Shown: positions 22,163 through 55,558, counted from the stretch's first letter. The stretch is DNA of 64,000 nucleotides from Elephas maximus indicus (GCF_024166365.1 NC_064830.1:88778721-88842720); one strand, 5' to 3'. A program made the numbers and translations. The notes: a model not told the origin generated them from the sequence alone.

Positions 22163-22188
<26 letters not shown>
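21885..22188 (-). CDS. ATP2A1: ATP2A1 terminal exon (neonatal SERCA1b tail plus 3' UTR)
   Basis: The acceptor CTCTTTCCAG is followed by codons for DPEDERRK and TAA (stop at 22163-22165), the known neonatal SERCA1b tail. In SERCA1a transcripts the whole exon is untranslated. The 3' edge is inferred from the poly(A) signal at 21905-21910. Confidence 0.88.
21905..21910 (-). terminator. ATP2A1 poly(A) signal AATAAA
   Basis: Plus-strand TTTATT gives AATAAA on the minus strand, about 250 bp past the SERCA1b stop and 3 bp from the RABEP2 signal. No earlier signal is seen in the terminal exon. Confidence 0.7.
21914..21919 (+). terminator. RABEP2 poly(A) signal AATAAA
   Basis: This is the first canonical AATAAA after the RABEP2 stop, about 570 bp downstream. 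It overlaps the end region of ATP2A1 on the other strand. Confidence 0.7.
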
Positions 22189-37582
<15,394 letters not shown>

Positions 37583-37800
37583 TGTGCTCCCTTCCTGGGG
37601 GCCAGGGGGCGGTGCGTTCCTTCTGCGGGGGGGGTCTCACGTGTGGGGGCCTTCCTCAGTATCCACCTGCCTGTCTGTCTGGGTATCTTGTTTTTTCTCT
37701 CCTGCCCCCCACCCCCCCAGGTTTTTCTTCCCTCCACAAAGTTCTCACCCGGTCCCACTTGCAACAGCCGGCCACCCCCCCCAGCCCCCAGCTGGTCCTT
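37583..37800 (-). promoter_or_regulatory. ATP2A1 upstream region with E-boxes
   Basis: Upstream of the SERCA1 start codon are two E-boxes, CACTTG at 37756-37761 and CAGCTG at 37789-37794, with the TATA-like CATAAGG next to the second. Muscle-specific factors of the MyoD family bind such boxes, which fits the gene. The transcription start was not determined. Confidence 0.35.
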
Positions 37801-40800
37801 ATGAGGGAGTAGGGGGGCCAGGTTCCCCCCTCCCCCGGATCAGGGATTGGCTGGCTGAGACTCCAGCAGGAGGGGCTAGAAGAGAGAGATTTCTGCTGAC
37901 GGAGGGGGAACAGTGGGGCTGCAGCCTGAGATGTCACTCATGAGGAAAGCTAAGGTGGCCCCAACCCCAGGGGAGGGGGTAAGGAGAGACTTCACTTTCC
38001 GTCTTCTGCTTACTGACCCCTCTCCCAATTGCCTCACCTTCCTCAGTTGCACTGAATTTCCCATCCCCAACATAACCCCTGATTCTTTCCTTATGCCCTT
38101 CTACTCTCAGGCCTTCACCTTTCATTCTCTTCACACCCTCCTTCCCTTCTTGCCCATCCTAGCCTGTTTCCACAGCCATAGTCTCCTTCTTCACTTAGTT
38201 TGTTGAAAGGGCAGCAGACACCCCAGGCCTTCTAGGCACTGAAGAGGGGGAGATCATCTTTTGGGGATAAGGGGAAATAGGGAAGGGAGAGGGGTCAAGT
38301 GGACAGGGCCGAAGATGGTAACCCTACCCTAGGGAGGGGTTGCTTCAGCCATCAACAAGGGATTTAGTGTCCAGGCCCTGGTGAGCAAAGCCAGGACTGC
38401 CTGTCTCTCCCCTCAAACACTCCCTCCTCCTTTCACTTTAACTCAGCCTCCAGGAACACAGCCTTCAGGGCCTCCCCATCTCTGACAGGGAATCCCCCCG
38501 CCCCCGGCAAAATGGGATACCCAGGCAGCTGGGTAATCCAAGAGGCTGTAGAATGTGCTGATGGCAGAGGGGGAGAGATAAACGTTTCAGCATGGGGGCG
38601 GGGGTCACCCCAAGTCATCCCACACTGCTCTCTTCACCTAAGGGTTTACATAGCAGCTCCAGACGGTGTGTAGTCTTCACTCCATTCTGGCCCTGATGGT
38701 ATCAGGCATATCACACTGAAAGAGGCATCCGGGAAGGGGGCCTGGGAAGCTGAATAAAGCAGGGTCTCCAAGGAATGGGGAGAGGGTCAGATTTATGGGG
38801 ACAGGTCTAGGGGAAATAAGGAAAAAACAGAGCAGGGGGAGGGAAGGGCAGAGAGACAGGACAGTGGGGGTGAGGGAAGTCAGAGGAGCAGTGGGGAAAA
38901 GGGGCAGCAGAGAGCTGGCCTGCAGTAGCCAGGGCGGCGGGGGCCAGGGGCTGGGTGCAAAGCCACAAGTCGCTGAGCTGCTGGCCATGGTGTCAGCTTC
39001 CTCAGAGAGGCAGCTGCTCTGAGCCGCACCCCCCCACCCTCACTGCAGCGTGGGGGCGTCTTTTGGTGGTCACCAGGGCAGCTGCTGGGGGAGCAAAACG
39101 GAGGGTACCATGGAGTAGGGGCAGTGGCGGGTAGGACGGCAGAGTGTTCAATGAGAGCAATGGTGAGAAGGTCAGTGAGGGGAAGGAGCCATGTGACCCT
39201 GGGATCAAGTCCTTCCTTTGTCTAGACCTCTGTTACCTGAAATCAGCAGTGATGGGTATGGGCCACTGAAAGGGTTCTTAACACTGCTTCTAGGTCTGAG
39301 CCGAGAAAAACCTAGGGAAATAGTGGGGCAAAGGGAAGGAAAGCCCCCAGTTTTGGAGGGTGGGGGTGGCCAGCACGGGTGGATGGAACTTAAGGATTTA
39401 GCCCCCAGACTCATCTCTTCTTCTGTCTGTACTTGGGGAATGGGCAGTCTCCTGGGTGAGTTGAGGACATGGTGCTCTGTCCCTCCCCCTTTTTACAGCT
39501 CCCACAAACCCCTCCCTATGTGAAGCAGAGTCCTGCTGTGACCTGAGGGATAGGGTGAGGGGACTCAGACAATAAGGCAGGACGTGAGTGTTGAGGTCAC
39601 ATTAACAGGCACCTCCACCTGACCCGAGGTTCCTCCATCTGCCCCAGCACCCACCTTTTCAGGCCAGAGTCAGGCTCAACATCTACCAAACCTTTGGCAC
39701 TGGCTGGCTTCCTCCCACCACCACCTGGACAAGTGACAGGGGTCACTGTCTTAATGGAGCAGGAATAGCCAAACATGGAGAAGTGGGTAAGACAGGACAG
39801 ATGGGCAGCTTCAAGAGGGTCCACAGCATGAGCTGAGGAAAGGTGGCCGGCTTTACAGGGCTCCTGCTCACAGGGCCCTTTAGGGTTATTCATTTCTACC
39901 TCCACCAACTTCCCTCCCAGAAAGGGAAAGCCACCAGCCAAGAGCTGCAGAAGGGTCATCATCAGGGAGGCAGGTCATGTGACTGGGATGGAAGAAGGTT
40001 GAGCCATGAGGTGCTCTCTGGTATCCCTTCCAACTGCGGGTCTCCAAGCCTAACAAACCCAGAGTTAGGTGTTCGACCTCTCTTACCTGAGAGCTGAAGC
40101 TGAAGCTGGGAGGGTGGGAGAAGCCCTAGTTCTGAAGGACATGGAGATAGAGCCTGGACTGCGGGCCAATTTCTGACCAGTTCTGAGCCTGGTTTAACCA
40201 TCTGTAAAGAAAGGCTTAAAGGGAAAGTCTCTTGGGCCCTTCCATCTAAAACATGCAAGCCATTGGGGTGTCCTGGGAAGGCAAGTCCCTGAAGGCTAGC
40301 AGGGTTGGGGCAGGGGAAGGGGTGGGAGCACCAGTTGCTTCTAGATTAGAAAAGGATCAGGTCCTGCTTACTCTGGGGTGCCACAGCCTTCACTTGCCAT
40401 CCCACTTTGAAAACACAGCCCCCCGATTCCCAAACCATCCCTCCCTTCTGAAGACCAATTCTATCTCCAGTCTTCCAAGGCCAAGATTTGGGGGAGCCCC
40501 AGGGATTAGATAAGTCAGGGAGAGCCAGCAGCCTTGCCCTGCTAGCCTTGAGCCTGGGTGGCCTGTGTGCTCAGCTGTCTCCTGTCCATCTCCCGACAGG
40601 ACATGAGGCCCAGAATAGCAAGGTCGTGAGCATGGGTAGGGCCTCCTGGAGGTGGGGGCAGAGGCTGAGGGGTATAAGGGAGTACAGGCTCCTCTGCCTG
40701 AGATGGCAAGTAAAGGGTGGAATGTAAGAGACAGAGCTGGATGGAGGTGGAAAGGACCAATCAACGGGTGGGATTCTTTAGACCCTGGCCCCACCACACT

Positions 40801-41690
40801 GGAACCTACCACACCCAGAGCTGGGAAGCCCAGGGGTGCCCTCTGTGGGGGGCACAGCCACAGTTCAGTAAGACCGATTTAGAGAGTAAAGCTTATGTAT
40901 AATGGGGGGCAAAGGAGTAGGAGGCGTGGCAGGGAGGTGTTGCCAACTCGATGCCCACAAGACAGGCAGGCATGTGTGTGAAGTGGCCTGGTGGAGATGG
41001 AGCGGATGTAGACGTGGTCCCCATATGGCTGGATCTTCTGATTTTCAAGAGAAACCAGTAACCCAAACTTAAAGGTGAAATTCACATGGAAACATTATCC
41101 TGGCCAAACAAATCATGTGGGTAGCTCTAACACAGATGAAAGCTTGTATTTTACAGATGAGGAAACTGAGGCCCAGACCGGCGACACTGCACGCAGGTCA
41201 CACACAGCAAGTGAGAGGCACAGCCCAGACCGGAGATCAGTGCTCTGTTCCCATTCTCCTGCTTCCAAGTCTGGCTCCAAGAAGGGGCAGTTAGCCTGCC
41301 CTAGGCCCTCTGCAACCAGACTCTGGGCCTGCCGCATTAAAGCCCTCCCAACATTGCCACCATGCCCACCCCCTGCTTTCTCCATAGGGTTGTTAATTCT
41401 TAAGAATTCAGAGTGTGAAGGGTCCTTGGAGATCACTGATCCTGCTGTTCCTTCCCCTCTCCCATTAAGGGTACTTGGTGGCTGGAGACCTCAGTGAGCA
41501 TTATCTGGCTCTGCACTTACCAGCGTATCAGCAAACATCATAGCCCACAGAGGAGCCACGGGCCCAAAAGCGCAGGCTGGACAGTGCCAGGCCTCTCAGT
41601 GCTGCAGCTCATTAACATGGAGTGAGCTGCCTCCTACCCACCTGTCCGGGTTCCCACTACAAACACTGGCCACAGCCATCAGGAAAGAAC
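37800..41690. other. Intergenic DNA between ATP2A1 and SH2B1
   Basis: No coding exon was recognised. The open frames here are short and have no recognisable domain. A GC-rich patch at 38925-39090 carries CAGCTG E-boxes at 39011 and 39079 and could be a muscle regulatory element of ATP2A1, though this is only inference. A MIR fragment is present near 41140-41290 (CAGATGAGGAAACTGAGGC). The remainder is unclassified purine-rich sequence. Confidence 0.5.
41140..41290 (-). repeat. MIR element
   Basis: TTTTACAGATGAGGAAACTG and GGTCACACACAGCAAGTGAG are the reverse MIR core, in the ATP2A1-SH2B1 gap. Confidence 0.65.
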
Positions 41691-41702
41691 TGTGATAAAC
41701 CC

Positions 41703-41712
41703 TTTATTTATT
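41703..41712 (-). terminator. SH2B1 poly(A) signals (two overlapping AATAAA)
   Basis: Plus-strand TTTATTTATT gives two overlapping AATAAA on the minus strand, about 590 bp past the SH2B1 stop of the longer isoform. It is the first such signal found, so the 3' UTR probably ends near 41690. Confidence 0.65.
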
Positions 41713-41800
41713 TATGCTTCTCCATTTTGTTTAAAACAACAACAACAACCTTAATATAAGTGACAGCCCTTCCCCCTTCCCCCTCACCCTTCCTTGGGCT

Positions 41801-42004
41801 GCTGTTGTTGTTAGTTTCTGTCCAGTCGATTCTGACTCATAGCTACCCCATACATGCAGAGCAGAACTGCGCTCCACAGGGTTTTCAAAGCTGTGACCTT
41901 TTGGAAGCAGATCGCCAGGCCTTACTTCCATGGCGCCTCTGGGTGGGTTCGAACTACCAACCTTTTGGCTAGTAGGAGTCACGTGCTTAACTATTTGTGC
42001 CACA
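41801..42004 (-). mobile_element. AfroSINE within the SH2B1 3' UTR
   Basis: Plus-strand CCAGTCGATTCTGACTCATA (tail), GTGACCTTTTGGAAGCAGAT (internal block) and GTGGGTTCGAACTACCAACC (head) give a full-length, minus-strand AfroSINE. It lies between the SH2B1 stop and its poly(A) signal, in the sense orientation. Confidence 0.9.
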
Positions 42005-42299
42005 AGGCGTGGTTAATGGGGAAATGGCCCCCAGGGGTGGGGCTGACTGTAAGAGCCCCTCAGGGAGGTAATGGAGCCCAAATCCCCTGCCCAGGGGAAG
42101 GGGCACCTGTAGTGTATGAACTGGGACTTAATAGGGCTCTTGAGCCTCTTGTACCAACATATACACCCTTGGCCAACAAGGGTTAGGAAGCATGTGGGGA
42201 GGAGGTTCCTACCTCTTCTCTGTGTCCCTATCCAGCCCTAATCGCAAAAACCAAGGGCTGGGGAGCCAGAAGAGTGGAGAAGGGGTGGGGCAGGGTGTC

Positions 42300-48063
<5,764 letters not shown>

Positions 48064-48428
48064 TCACTGCTGGGGTGGGACTGGGGGGAGAGCCCCACCC
48101 CGAGTCAGAGACTCCCTACTGTTTTTAGGCGCCTCAGAGAGCAATGGGGAAGAAAACTAAACTGCATCCTTTCCCTTTCCCAGATTCTCGCACCCCACAT
48201 ATCCCAGTAAACCAGCTCCCCAACATCTGGCCTGTACCTCTCCAGCTGTCTACTCAACCCATTTCCCCTGGTTTTGGTTGTAGAAGTGATAAGAGTACTT
48301 GAGGCATATTCCTCCAAAAAGGAAGCTTTTTCAGATCACCTCCCTTCTCCAAAGTGGATCCTTCAGTATTTATTACACGCTTTCCATAACCTTTTCCTGT
48401 GGGAAGTTTTAACAACTCCCATAATCGA

Positions 48429-48640
48429 TGAAAACCCAGTGCTGTCAAATCGATTCCGACTCATAGAAGTCCTGGTGGTGTAGTGGTCAAGAGCTACAGC
48501 TGCTAACCAAAAGGTTGGCATTTTGAGTCCACCAGCCAGTCCTTGGAAACCCTGTGAGAGTGTTACTCTGTCCTACAGAGTTTCTATGAGTTGGAACCGA
48601 CTCTACGGCAAAGGGTTTTTTTTTTTTTTTTTTTTTGGTA
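48429..48640 (+). mobile_element. Opposed AfroSINE pieces
   Basis: A 35-bp minus-strand tail remnant (CAAATCGATTCCGACTCATA, to about 48463) abuts a full plus-strand copy starting AGTCCTGGTGGTGTAGTGG and ending GACTCTACGGCAAAGGG, then a T run at 48616-48637. Confidence 0.85.
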
Positions 48641-48654
48641 CAATACATGAAAAA

Positions 48655-48830
48655 GGTGTCGTGTTAGCTCAGCTGCTAACCAAAAGGTTGGCGGTTTGAT
48701 CCCACCAGCCGCTCCATGGAAGAAAAGACCTGGAGATCTGTCTATATAAAGATAATACCCTAGGAAACTCTATAGGGCAGTTCTACCCTGTCGTATAGGG
48801 TCACTATGAGTCAGAATTGACTGGATGGCA
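48655..48830 (+). mobile_element. AfroSINE, third piece of a cluster
   Basis: GCTCAGCTGCTAACCAAAAG, GAAAAGACCTGGAGATCTG and CTATGAGTCAGAATTGACTG mark another plus-strand copy directly after the previous one. It lacks the first part of the head. Confidence 0.88.
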
Positions 48831-49317
48831 CACAACATAATAGATGGGGAAACTGAAGCTCAGAAAAGTTTCAGGGTTCCAAGTCTACTGTTCTTCCCAT
48901 TGCATAGTCGTTGTGCTCAGGGACTGGCTGGATCAGCCTTCGCCATAGCCCCTGACTGTCCCAGCTCAGGGGGCCAGAAGGGAGCTGAGCCCACAGAGCT
49001 TAGAGATCCTGCCTCATGCATCCCACTCTCAAGCTCTGAGAAAGGAAGTTATTCATTAGTGAGGATGGGTGAACAAAACATGGATGAACTGAAGCAGCAA
49101 CTGTCTTGAAAGCTGAAGCCAGGGCCCAGGGCCCAAGCACTGTGTAAAAGAGGCTTGGAATGGCCACAGGCTACTTCTTTGGTGCCCCTTCAGTCTGGGG
49201 CCCAGAAGCAGCTGCATCTGGGAAGGAGAGACTGTTGGTTGGGCTCGTCACATAACAGAGAGCTGGGGATTCTAGGACTTTTCATCTCCCCATCTCTTAC
49301 TGGGAAGGGTGTCGTAA

Positions 49318-49545
49318 GGGCTGTTTAGCTTAGTGGTTAAGGCCACGGGTTCTGGAGTGAGAGTTGGAATCCAATCCTAGATCTGCCGCCTATTAGCGAT
49401 GTGATCTTGAGCAAATTACTGGTCTTCTCTGAGCCTCGGCTTTCTTAACTGTAAAACAGAACTAACAATTCCTACTTCTTAGAACTTTCAGGAGAATTAA
49501 ATGGAATGTTAGTCCTTGACACAAAGTAAGCACACAATATACTAC
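49318..49545 (+). repeat. MIR element
   Basis: TAGTGGTTAAGGCCACGGG, ATGTGATCTTGAGCAAATTA, CTCTGAGCCTCGGC, GTAAAACAGAACTAACAATT and AGGAGAATTAAATGGAATG follow the MIR order almost end to end. It lies in SH2B1 5' intron 1. Confidence 0.85.
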
Positions 49546-50466
49546 TGCCATCATCTTTTATCTTTGTGGGGGAGAACAGGATTATGGTTCCAATCTTCTA
49601 AAAGAGAAATTAGAGAAAAGAAAAGGTTTACCAAGATTTTAATAACTAGAAATTGGTGGAGCTGATCATGGGCTTTACAACCCATGGTTCTTTTGTTAGT
49701 GCTTCTCTGTTTCATAATACTGGAAGATAACAGCCCCCAAACTAGGTGAGGGCAGCTCAGGAAAGTCTACCTAAGCCCTCAGAGACCTCAGACTCCTGCT
49801 CAGATGCACAGCCCCACAGCCTGGCTCCAAGTCAGGCACCTCTCCTTCCTCCTTGGCCTAGGCTCTACACATTCAGCAGGCCCTAACCATAGGGACAACT
49901 CCAAACCAAGAGAAGAGGCCAAGAGATGCAGGAGTCACAGAGCACAGGGGAACTGAGCCAAGAGGTGCAGGCACAGCAGAGAGACCGATTTCCAGCCACA
50001 GGCCACCTCAGCTCACACAGGCCCACCGAACCCTCTGCACCACCGGAAGACACAGCCCCCCGTCAGGCCCGCTGACCCCTCGGCTCCTAAGCTGGTGACT
50101 CAGTTTCTCTTTTCCCAAGCAGGACTCAGACACATTTTCCCGGTGCACCTGCCTTCTGGCTCAGTTCTGATATTTCCCGAAGAGCGGGTGGCTGAGGGTG
50201 CAGGCTCCGCTCTTGGCTCGGACCCTCCGGGCCTGGTGGTCAATCCACTCCAACTCGACGCTACTCCCTGGACACCCCCGCCCGCCCATTCCCCGGGGCC
50301 GCAGCCTCCTGGGAACCAGCCCTGTCTGCTGCACCCCCTCCGGCGCCGCGCGCACCTCCTGCCCTGGCCCCCCCACGTCCCCCATTCAAGGCTCCTCTCA
50401 GGTGCTGGGGCCAGATCGCGGAGAGGGAAAAGGTACTTGAAGGGGGGGTTCCGGTTCCGGTCCCAC

Positions 50467-50620
50467 CTGCATCTCGGTCCCCGCGGTTAGCTTCGGCGGC
50501 GGCGGCGGCGGCGGCAGCGGCGGCAGCTCCCGCTCCCTCCCCCCTCTCCGCGACCAGTTCCCAGGCCAGTTCTGCGCAGGCGCTGGGACCCTTTTCCCGT
50601 CACCGAAGGAAGAGATCATA
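50467..50620 (-). promoter_or_regulatory. SH2B1 CpG island, 5' non-coding exon and promoter
   Basis: On the minus strand a very GC-rich tract with a GCC-type triplet run ends in ATGCAG followed by GTGGGAC, a good splice donor at 50466. The first coding exon has an acceptor near 48033. This suggests a non-coding first exon ending at 50467. The transcription start is unknown. Confidence 0.6.
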
Positions 50621-51349
50621 GAGAACAGAGGCGAGAGGGAAGGGCAGCTTCATACCCACTTCCGCCATCCTCGTTTCGGGCACAGACCCTGCAGGAGCTA
50701 ATGAGGTGCGAGTCTTGCAGGACTTTATTGACTTTCCCAGTTGCACGTAAAAGGGACCACAGAAGCAGCCATGGGAAGGGGTTGGATCCCACCAAAGCGT
50801 CCTCCCGGAGGAGATTCGGGCCAAAAAATAGAAGTCAACCATAGAGAAGCCACTTCAAGGGATAGAGTCCCGAAGCACGGTTGAAGGCTAGAGTAGCCCT
50901 CGGGTACCGGCAACCAGCGAGATGATAAGGCTTTCTGGAGAATCCGCTGCAGCCTAGAGCGCCCGGCCTGGCTACTGAGGGGGACGCGGACACCGCCCTC
51001 AAGGAACTGGGCGAGGGAAGACGCGGGTGACCTTGGGGAGGCCCCTCGAGAAGGCGGAGCCTGAACTTACGACCTTGGCTTCTCTGAAGGAAGAGGCAGG
51101 TGGTCGACAGAAAATAAAGATGATGTGGAAATAATGAGGTCAATTTTGGACGTGCTTGTGAGACCTAAGAAGGCCAATGGACACATAAGCCCCGGGCTCA
51201 GAAGAGACATCAAGGCCAGATAGAGAAATCGAGAACCCTTAAGATATAGAGAATAATTGAAATCATGAACACAATGAGATCCTCTGTCAGCCGGGTCTCT
51301 AACTGCCCCAGCTCCAGTTGGCCTAAACAACCAGGGAATCTGTTGGCTC

Positions 51350-51552
51350 AAGGGAATCCCTGGGTGAGGCAGAGGGTTTTAAACCGCTCCACTGCTAACC
51401 AGTAGGAGATTGGAGTACACCCAGAGGTGCCTTGAAGAAAGGTCTTGCATCTACTTCGAAAATCAGCCCTTGAAAACCCTATGGGGCACAGTTCTCCTCT
51501 CACACACATGGGGTCGCGGTGAGTGGGAATGGACTTGAGGGCAACTGGTAGT
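51350..51552 (+). mobile_element. AfroSINE, old copy
   Basis: AATCCCTGGGTGAGGCAGAG, GCACAGTTCTCCTCTCACAC and GGTCGCGGTGAGTGGGAATG mark a diverged copy of the same subfamily as the one at 8455. Confidence 0.8.
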
Positions 51553-52265
51553 GTTGGCGGCTGAAGTAATTGAAAAGTCCATAGTGAATCAAAACTTCTT
51601 TAGGAATAGCTGAATACAGGGCCAGAAGATGTCAGGAATCCATCTCACCATCTCTGGGCTCTGCTCTCCCCATGCACTTAGCTTCACTCTCAGTTAACTC
51701 TTTTTAGTGGCAAGATGGCTTTCCATAACTTCAAGCTTAAGTCCTAATAGCTTAGCAACTCAAGTGGAAAGAACATATCTCAACTCTGAGATTTCCAGTA
51801 AAATTTCCAGAACTGATTGGCTTGGATCAAGTGCCCATCCTGGAACACAGAGACAAGGAAACGCAAAAGATGGAGATGGATAAGTGCCCTGACTCGTGTA
51901 AGAATATTTACCCAAAGCTGCTGCTGCCAAGATGGAGTTGGAAAAACTCACTGGGAAGGGCAAGTTCTGGCCTAGCCACTCTTAGTCCCCCAGCTCTACC
52001 CCTGCTCTAACCAAACTAACTTCAGCTCAGAAGTGGCCTCTGTAAGGTCTTCATCACCATCTGTGTCCATCCCTCTTTCCAGTTTCAGAGGAAGATGTCA
52101 ATGGAAAGGACCCTATTCCTGTGGCTCTCCCTCTACCCCTCCCCCACCTTACATGCTTGTTTCTCTGTAGTTGGCTTCTCATTGTTTTGGAGAGGTACAG
52201 CTGAGGAATACAGAAAGGCAAACAGCTGATGATGATGAGTTAGGTTTCAAAGTGTTTTGTCTAAG

Positions 52266-52472
52266 CTATCCAATACAACTTTCTGCGATGGTTGAAATGT
52301 TCTCTGTCAGCAGTGCCCAATGTGGTAGCCATTAGCCACATGTGGCTGTTGAGCACTTGAAATGTGACTAGTGTGACTAAGGAATAAAAAAACTGAAGTT
52401 TTATTTACAGTAATTAAAATTTAAATGAAAATAGCCATATGTGGCTAGTGGCTACTGTATTGGACAGTCCAT
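52266..52472 (+). mobile_element. MER20 hAT DNA transposon, near full length
   Basis: CTATCCAATACAACTTTCTG, GTGGTAGCCATTAGCCACAT, GAGCACTTGAAATGTGACTA and GCTAGTGGCTACTGTATTGG follow the MER20 consensus from end to end. Confidence 0.85.
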
Positions 52473-53369
52473 GAACAACCAAGTGGAGCTGTTCAACAGA
52501 GATGGATCTACATTCTGAGCTTTACAAAGCAGTTTAGTGATCAGATACAAGTCGTGGTTGAAGCCATGGACATGAATGAGATTGTCCAGGTAGTACATGT
52601 AGAGAGAAGAGGTCCAGAACCTAGTTCTGGGGAATAGTCAACATTTTTAACAGGTAGGAAAGAGCAGTAGAAAGTGCTGAGACGACGTCTTGGGTCAGGC
52701 TTCCCAGAAGCACACCCTTAAATGAGGATTTGTGTGCGAGTGATTGATTAAGTGCTACCAGGAAAAACTGGTAAGGGAATAGGGAAGCAGGAGAGGGAAG
52801 GAGAGGAAGCCAAGCAAGTGTGTGATCTCAGGGAGTAGTAAATTCTGATTCCACAGGGGACCTCTGGATGTAACTTATGCTTCAGATTTGTTTGGAAACA
52901 AGGGAGCTGGGGCTTTCATACTCCAACATCCCTCAGTCATTGACTAAGAGCTGGCCCCAGGAGATATCGGTTCCCAGGCACTTCCATCAACGCAAAGCCT
53001 CCCGTAGCCTGAGGGCGTTTCTCAAAAAAAAAAAAAAAAAAGATCTGGAAGTTATAACTGTCTTGAGTGAAACCACAACCGAAGACCACGGGATGTGGGA
53101 ATATAGGAGGTATAGGAGAATGGGTAAACACACAGGTTTTAAAAATGGATCCAAGGGATTCTGGGCTGTGCACTGCCATTGTCTCCTGCAGAAGGAATTA
53201 ATGGCTGACATGGCTGAGTGACCTCGGTAAGAGTAATTTTAGAGAAGTGGTGGTAGCAGAAGCCAGAATCTAGTAGATTGAGGAGTGAATGGGAGGTGAA
53301 GAGTGGGAGGAATGTGGAGAGCTGTCCTACACAGCTTGGCTGAAAAAGGGAAGGAGAGATACAGATAGG

Positions 53370-53574
53370 TTTGTAGCCCTGCTGGTGCAATGGTTAAGTG
53401 CTTGACTGCTAACAGAAAGATCGGTGGTTTGAACCCACTAGCTGCTCGGCAGGAGAAAAGACCTGGGATTTGCTCTGTAAAGGTTTCAGCCTAGGAAATT
53501 CTATGGGGCAGTTCTACTCTGCCCAGTAGGGTCACTATGAGTTGGAATTAACTTGATGGCAGACAACAACAATT
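53370..53574 (+). mobile_element. AfroSINE, long form
   Basis: AGCCCTGCTGGTGCAATGG, AGAAAAGACCTGGGATTTGC and CTATGAGTTGGAATTAACTT, then a CAACAACAA tail. Confidence 0.9.
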
Positions 53575-55361
53575 AGAGAGGAAGGTTGGCTTGTTTGTTT
53601 GTATTCCGAGGGAGACTTAATTATGTTGGAAGTCTCAGGGGAAACGAGCCAGTAGAAGGAATAATAATTGATGGAACAAGGTTCTGGGCAAGGTGAGATG
53701 GGATGGAATCCAAGTCCCAGGTTAAGCCAAGGTATTAATATGAAGGGGAGAAGCACTTCTATCTCAGGAACAGGGGATGTAATACGATGCTTTCAGCTAT
53801 AAGTAATGGCAACCCCAATTTAAGTTAGCTTAAACATGAAAAGAAGGGGGAGCTTACTGGTTCACAGAACTGAAAAGTCCAAAGTAGAATGACTTCAGGC
53901 ATGGCTGGAACCAGAGGCTCAATGTTAACTGAACTTGGTTTCAGTCTCTTAGCTCTGCTTTCCTCTGGACTGTTCTCATTCCTAGGCAGGTGGTCCCCTC
54001 ACAGGTAACAAAATGGGCCCCAGCAGCTCTAAGCTTACATTCTTTCAGCTTAACTGTAGCAGAAAAAGATCATGACTTTCCTGATAGTTCCAGCAAATGA
54101 AACAGGGCTGGGTCACCCAGTGACCATCCTCGAACCAATCACTTAGAACCATGAGGGGTGGATTATGCTGATTGGTAAACACTGAATCACGGACCCATAA
54201 TCGGAGATAGGGATGGGCTCAGCTCCAACCAAACTTCATGGGCAGAACATGGTGGAGGGTGGCTCTTCAAAGGAAACCAGGAGTCTCTGACTGAAGGGGG
54301 AGTCTTTGCTTGTAGAGTCCTTTTAGAGGTCATCTTGACCTTCCCCTATCCCGAAGAGAAGACTTCTCCTATTTTGTCTTCTTTTCTGGGTTGTCAAATT
54401 CAGCCCTGGTACTTTGGCCAGGACCTCCTATCCTTCCAAACCATGCCCTGTTCAATCAGGACACTCTTCAGTACTCCTGCTTCACTCAGGCTCTGCCTCT
54501 GGACATACACACATTTCCCTCCTCTGCCAATCTTCCTCTCTCTGGTTTCAGGCTCCGAAGTGTGGCTTCCTCTAGGAAGCAACCTGTGGCTGACCCACCT
54601 AGGCCACTTCTCAAGTGCCTTTTACTTAGTAGCTTTTGTGTGACATGTCCAAAGTGTTTCAAGTTGGAATGTCCCCAGTCATGTCTCAGGGACATGAGTG
54701 TGTCAGAGCTCTGTGTTTGGAAGGGCATATGGGGCCAGTATGCAGATGGCTGGGGGATGAGGGGGTAGGCCTGGAGGCAAGGAGGAAGTTGGTGCAGTGG
54801 TCCAGGAGAGGCCTGATAGGCAGTGCAATAGGTTGGTACCAAGGGGAATGTCCAGAGTTTTCTGAGGCGCCATTGCCAGGCTCGCTGGTGAGGACGAGAA
54901 GAGTGAAGGATGCCCTTGAGCTTCCAGTAAGGGTTTTGTTGCGTGACACTGAGGACAAAATTTGGGGTCCTAGTCCTCAGTTTGCCCCTAAGTTGGTGGA
55001 CCAGCCCAGTACTCATTTCAAGTACACCAGACCGCACCCTCCTTTTATAAGTTAGAGCTACAAAAAAATCTTAAAATATCAGAGACTACAACCTCTTCAG
55101 CCTAGCCCCACTTTATAGATAATAAAGCTGAGGCCCAAGTAGTTACTCACCTTTATTTATAAAATGAATGTGAATACAAATTTTGCTTTCCACTGAAAAC
55201 ATCAAAATAAGCCAATAACAAATGCTCAATAAAAATGATTCAACAAATAATTCGTTCAGCAAATACTTATTATTCACTTAAGGGTTAGGCACTATTCTTA
55301 GAGTAAAAAATAAGTTCTTACTGTCATGAGAAAGGAAAAAAATCCAAGCAAACTAATAAGA

Positions 55362-55558
55362 AAGGAGCCCTAGTTGCATAGTAGTTAAGCACTCAGCTGC
55401 TAACCAAAAGGTTGGCAGTTTGAATCCACCATGTGCTACAAAGGAGGAAGATGTGGCAGTCTGCTTCCCTAAAGATTACAGCCTAGGAAACCCTATGGGG
55501 GCAGTTCTTTGTCCTATAGGGTTGCTATGAGTTTGAATTGACTGGACAGCGGGTTTTT
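55362..55558 (+). mobile_element. AfroSINE, long form
   Basis: GGAGCCCTAGTTGCATAGTA, AGATGTGGCAGTCTGCTTCC and GCTATGAGTTTGAATTGACT are in order. It is moderately diverged. Confidence 0.9.

Noticed and set aside
52877-53221. Open frame of 114 codons upstream of TUFM
   Set aside because: It crosses a poly-A run coding for a lysine stretch and has no recognisable domain; it sits in repeat-rich intergenic DNA.
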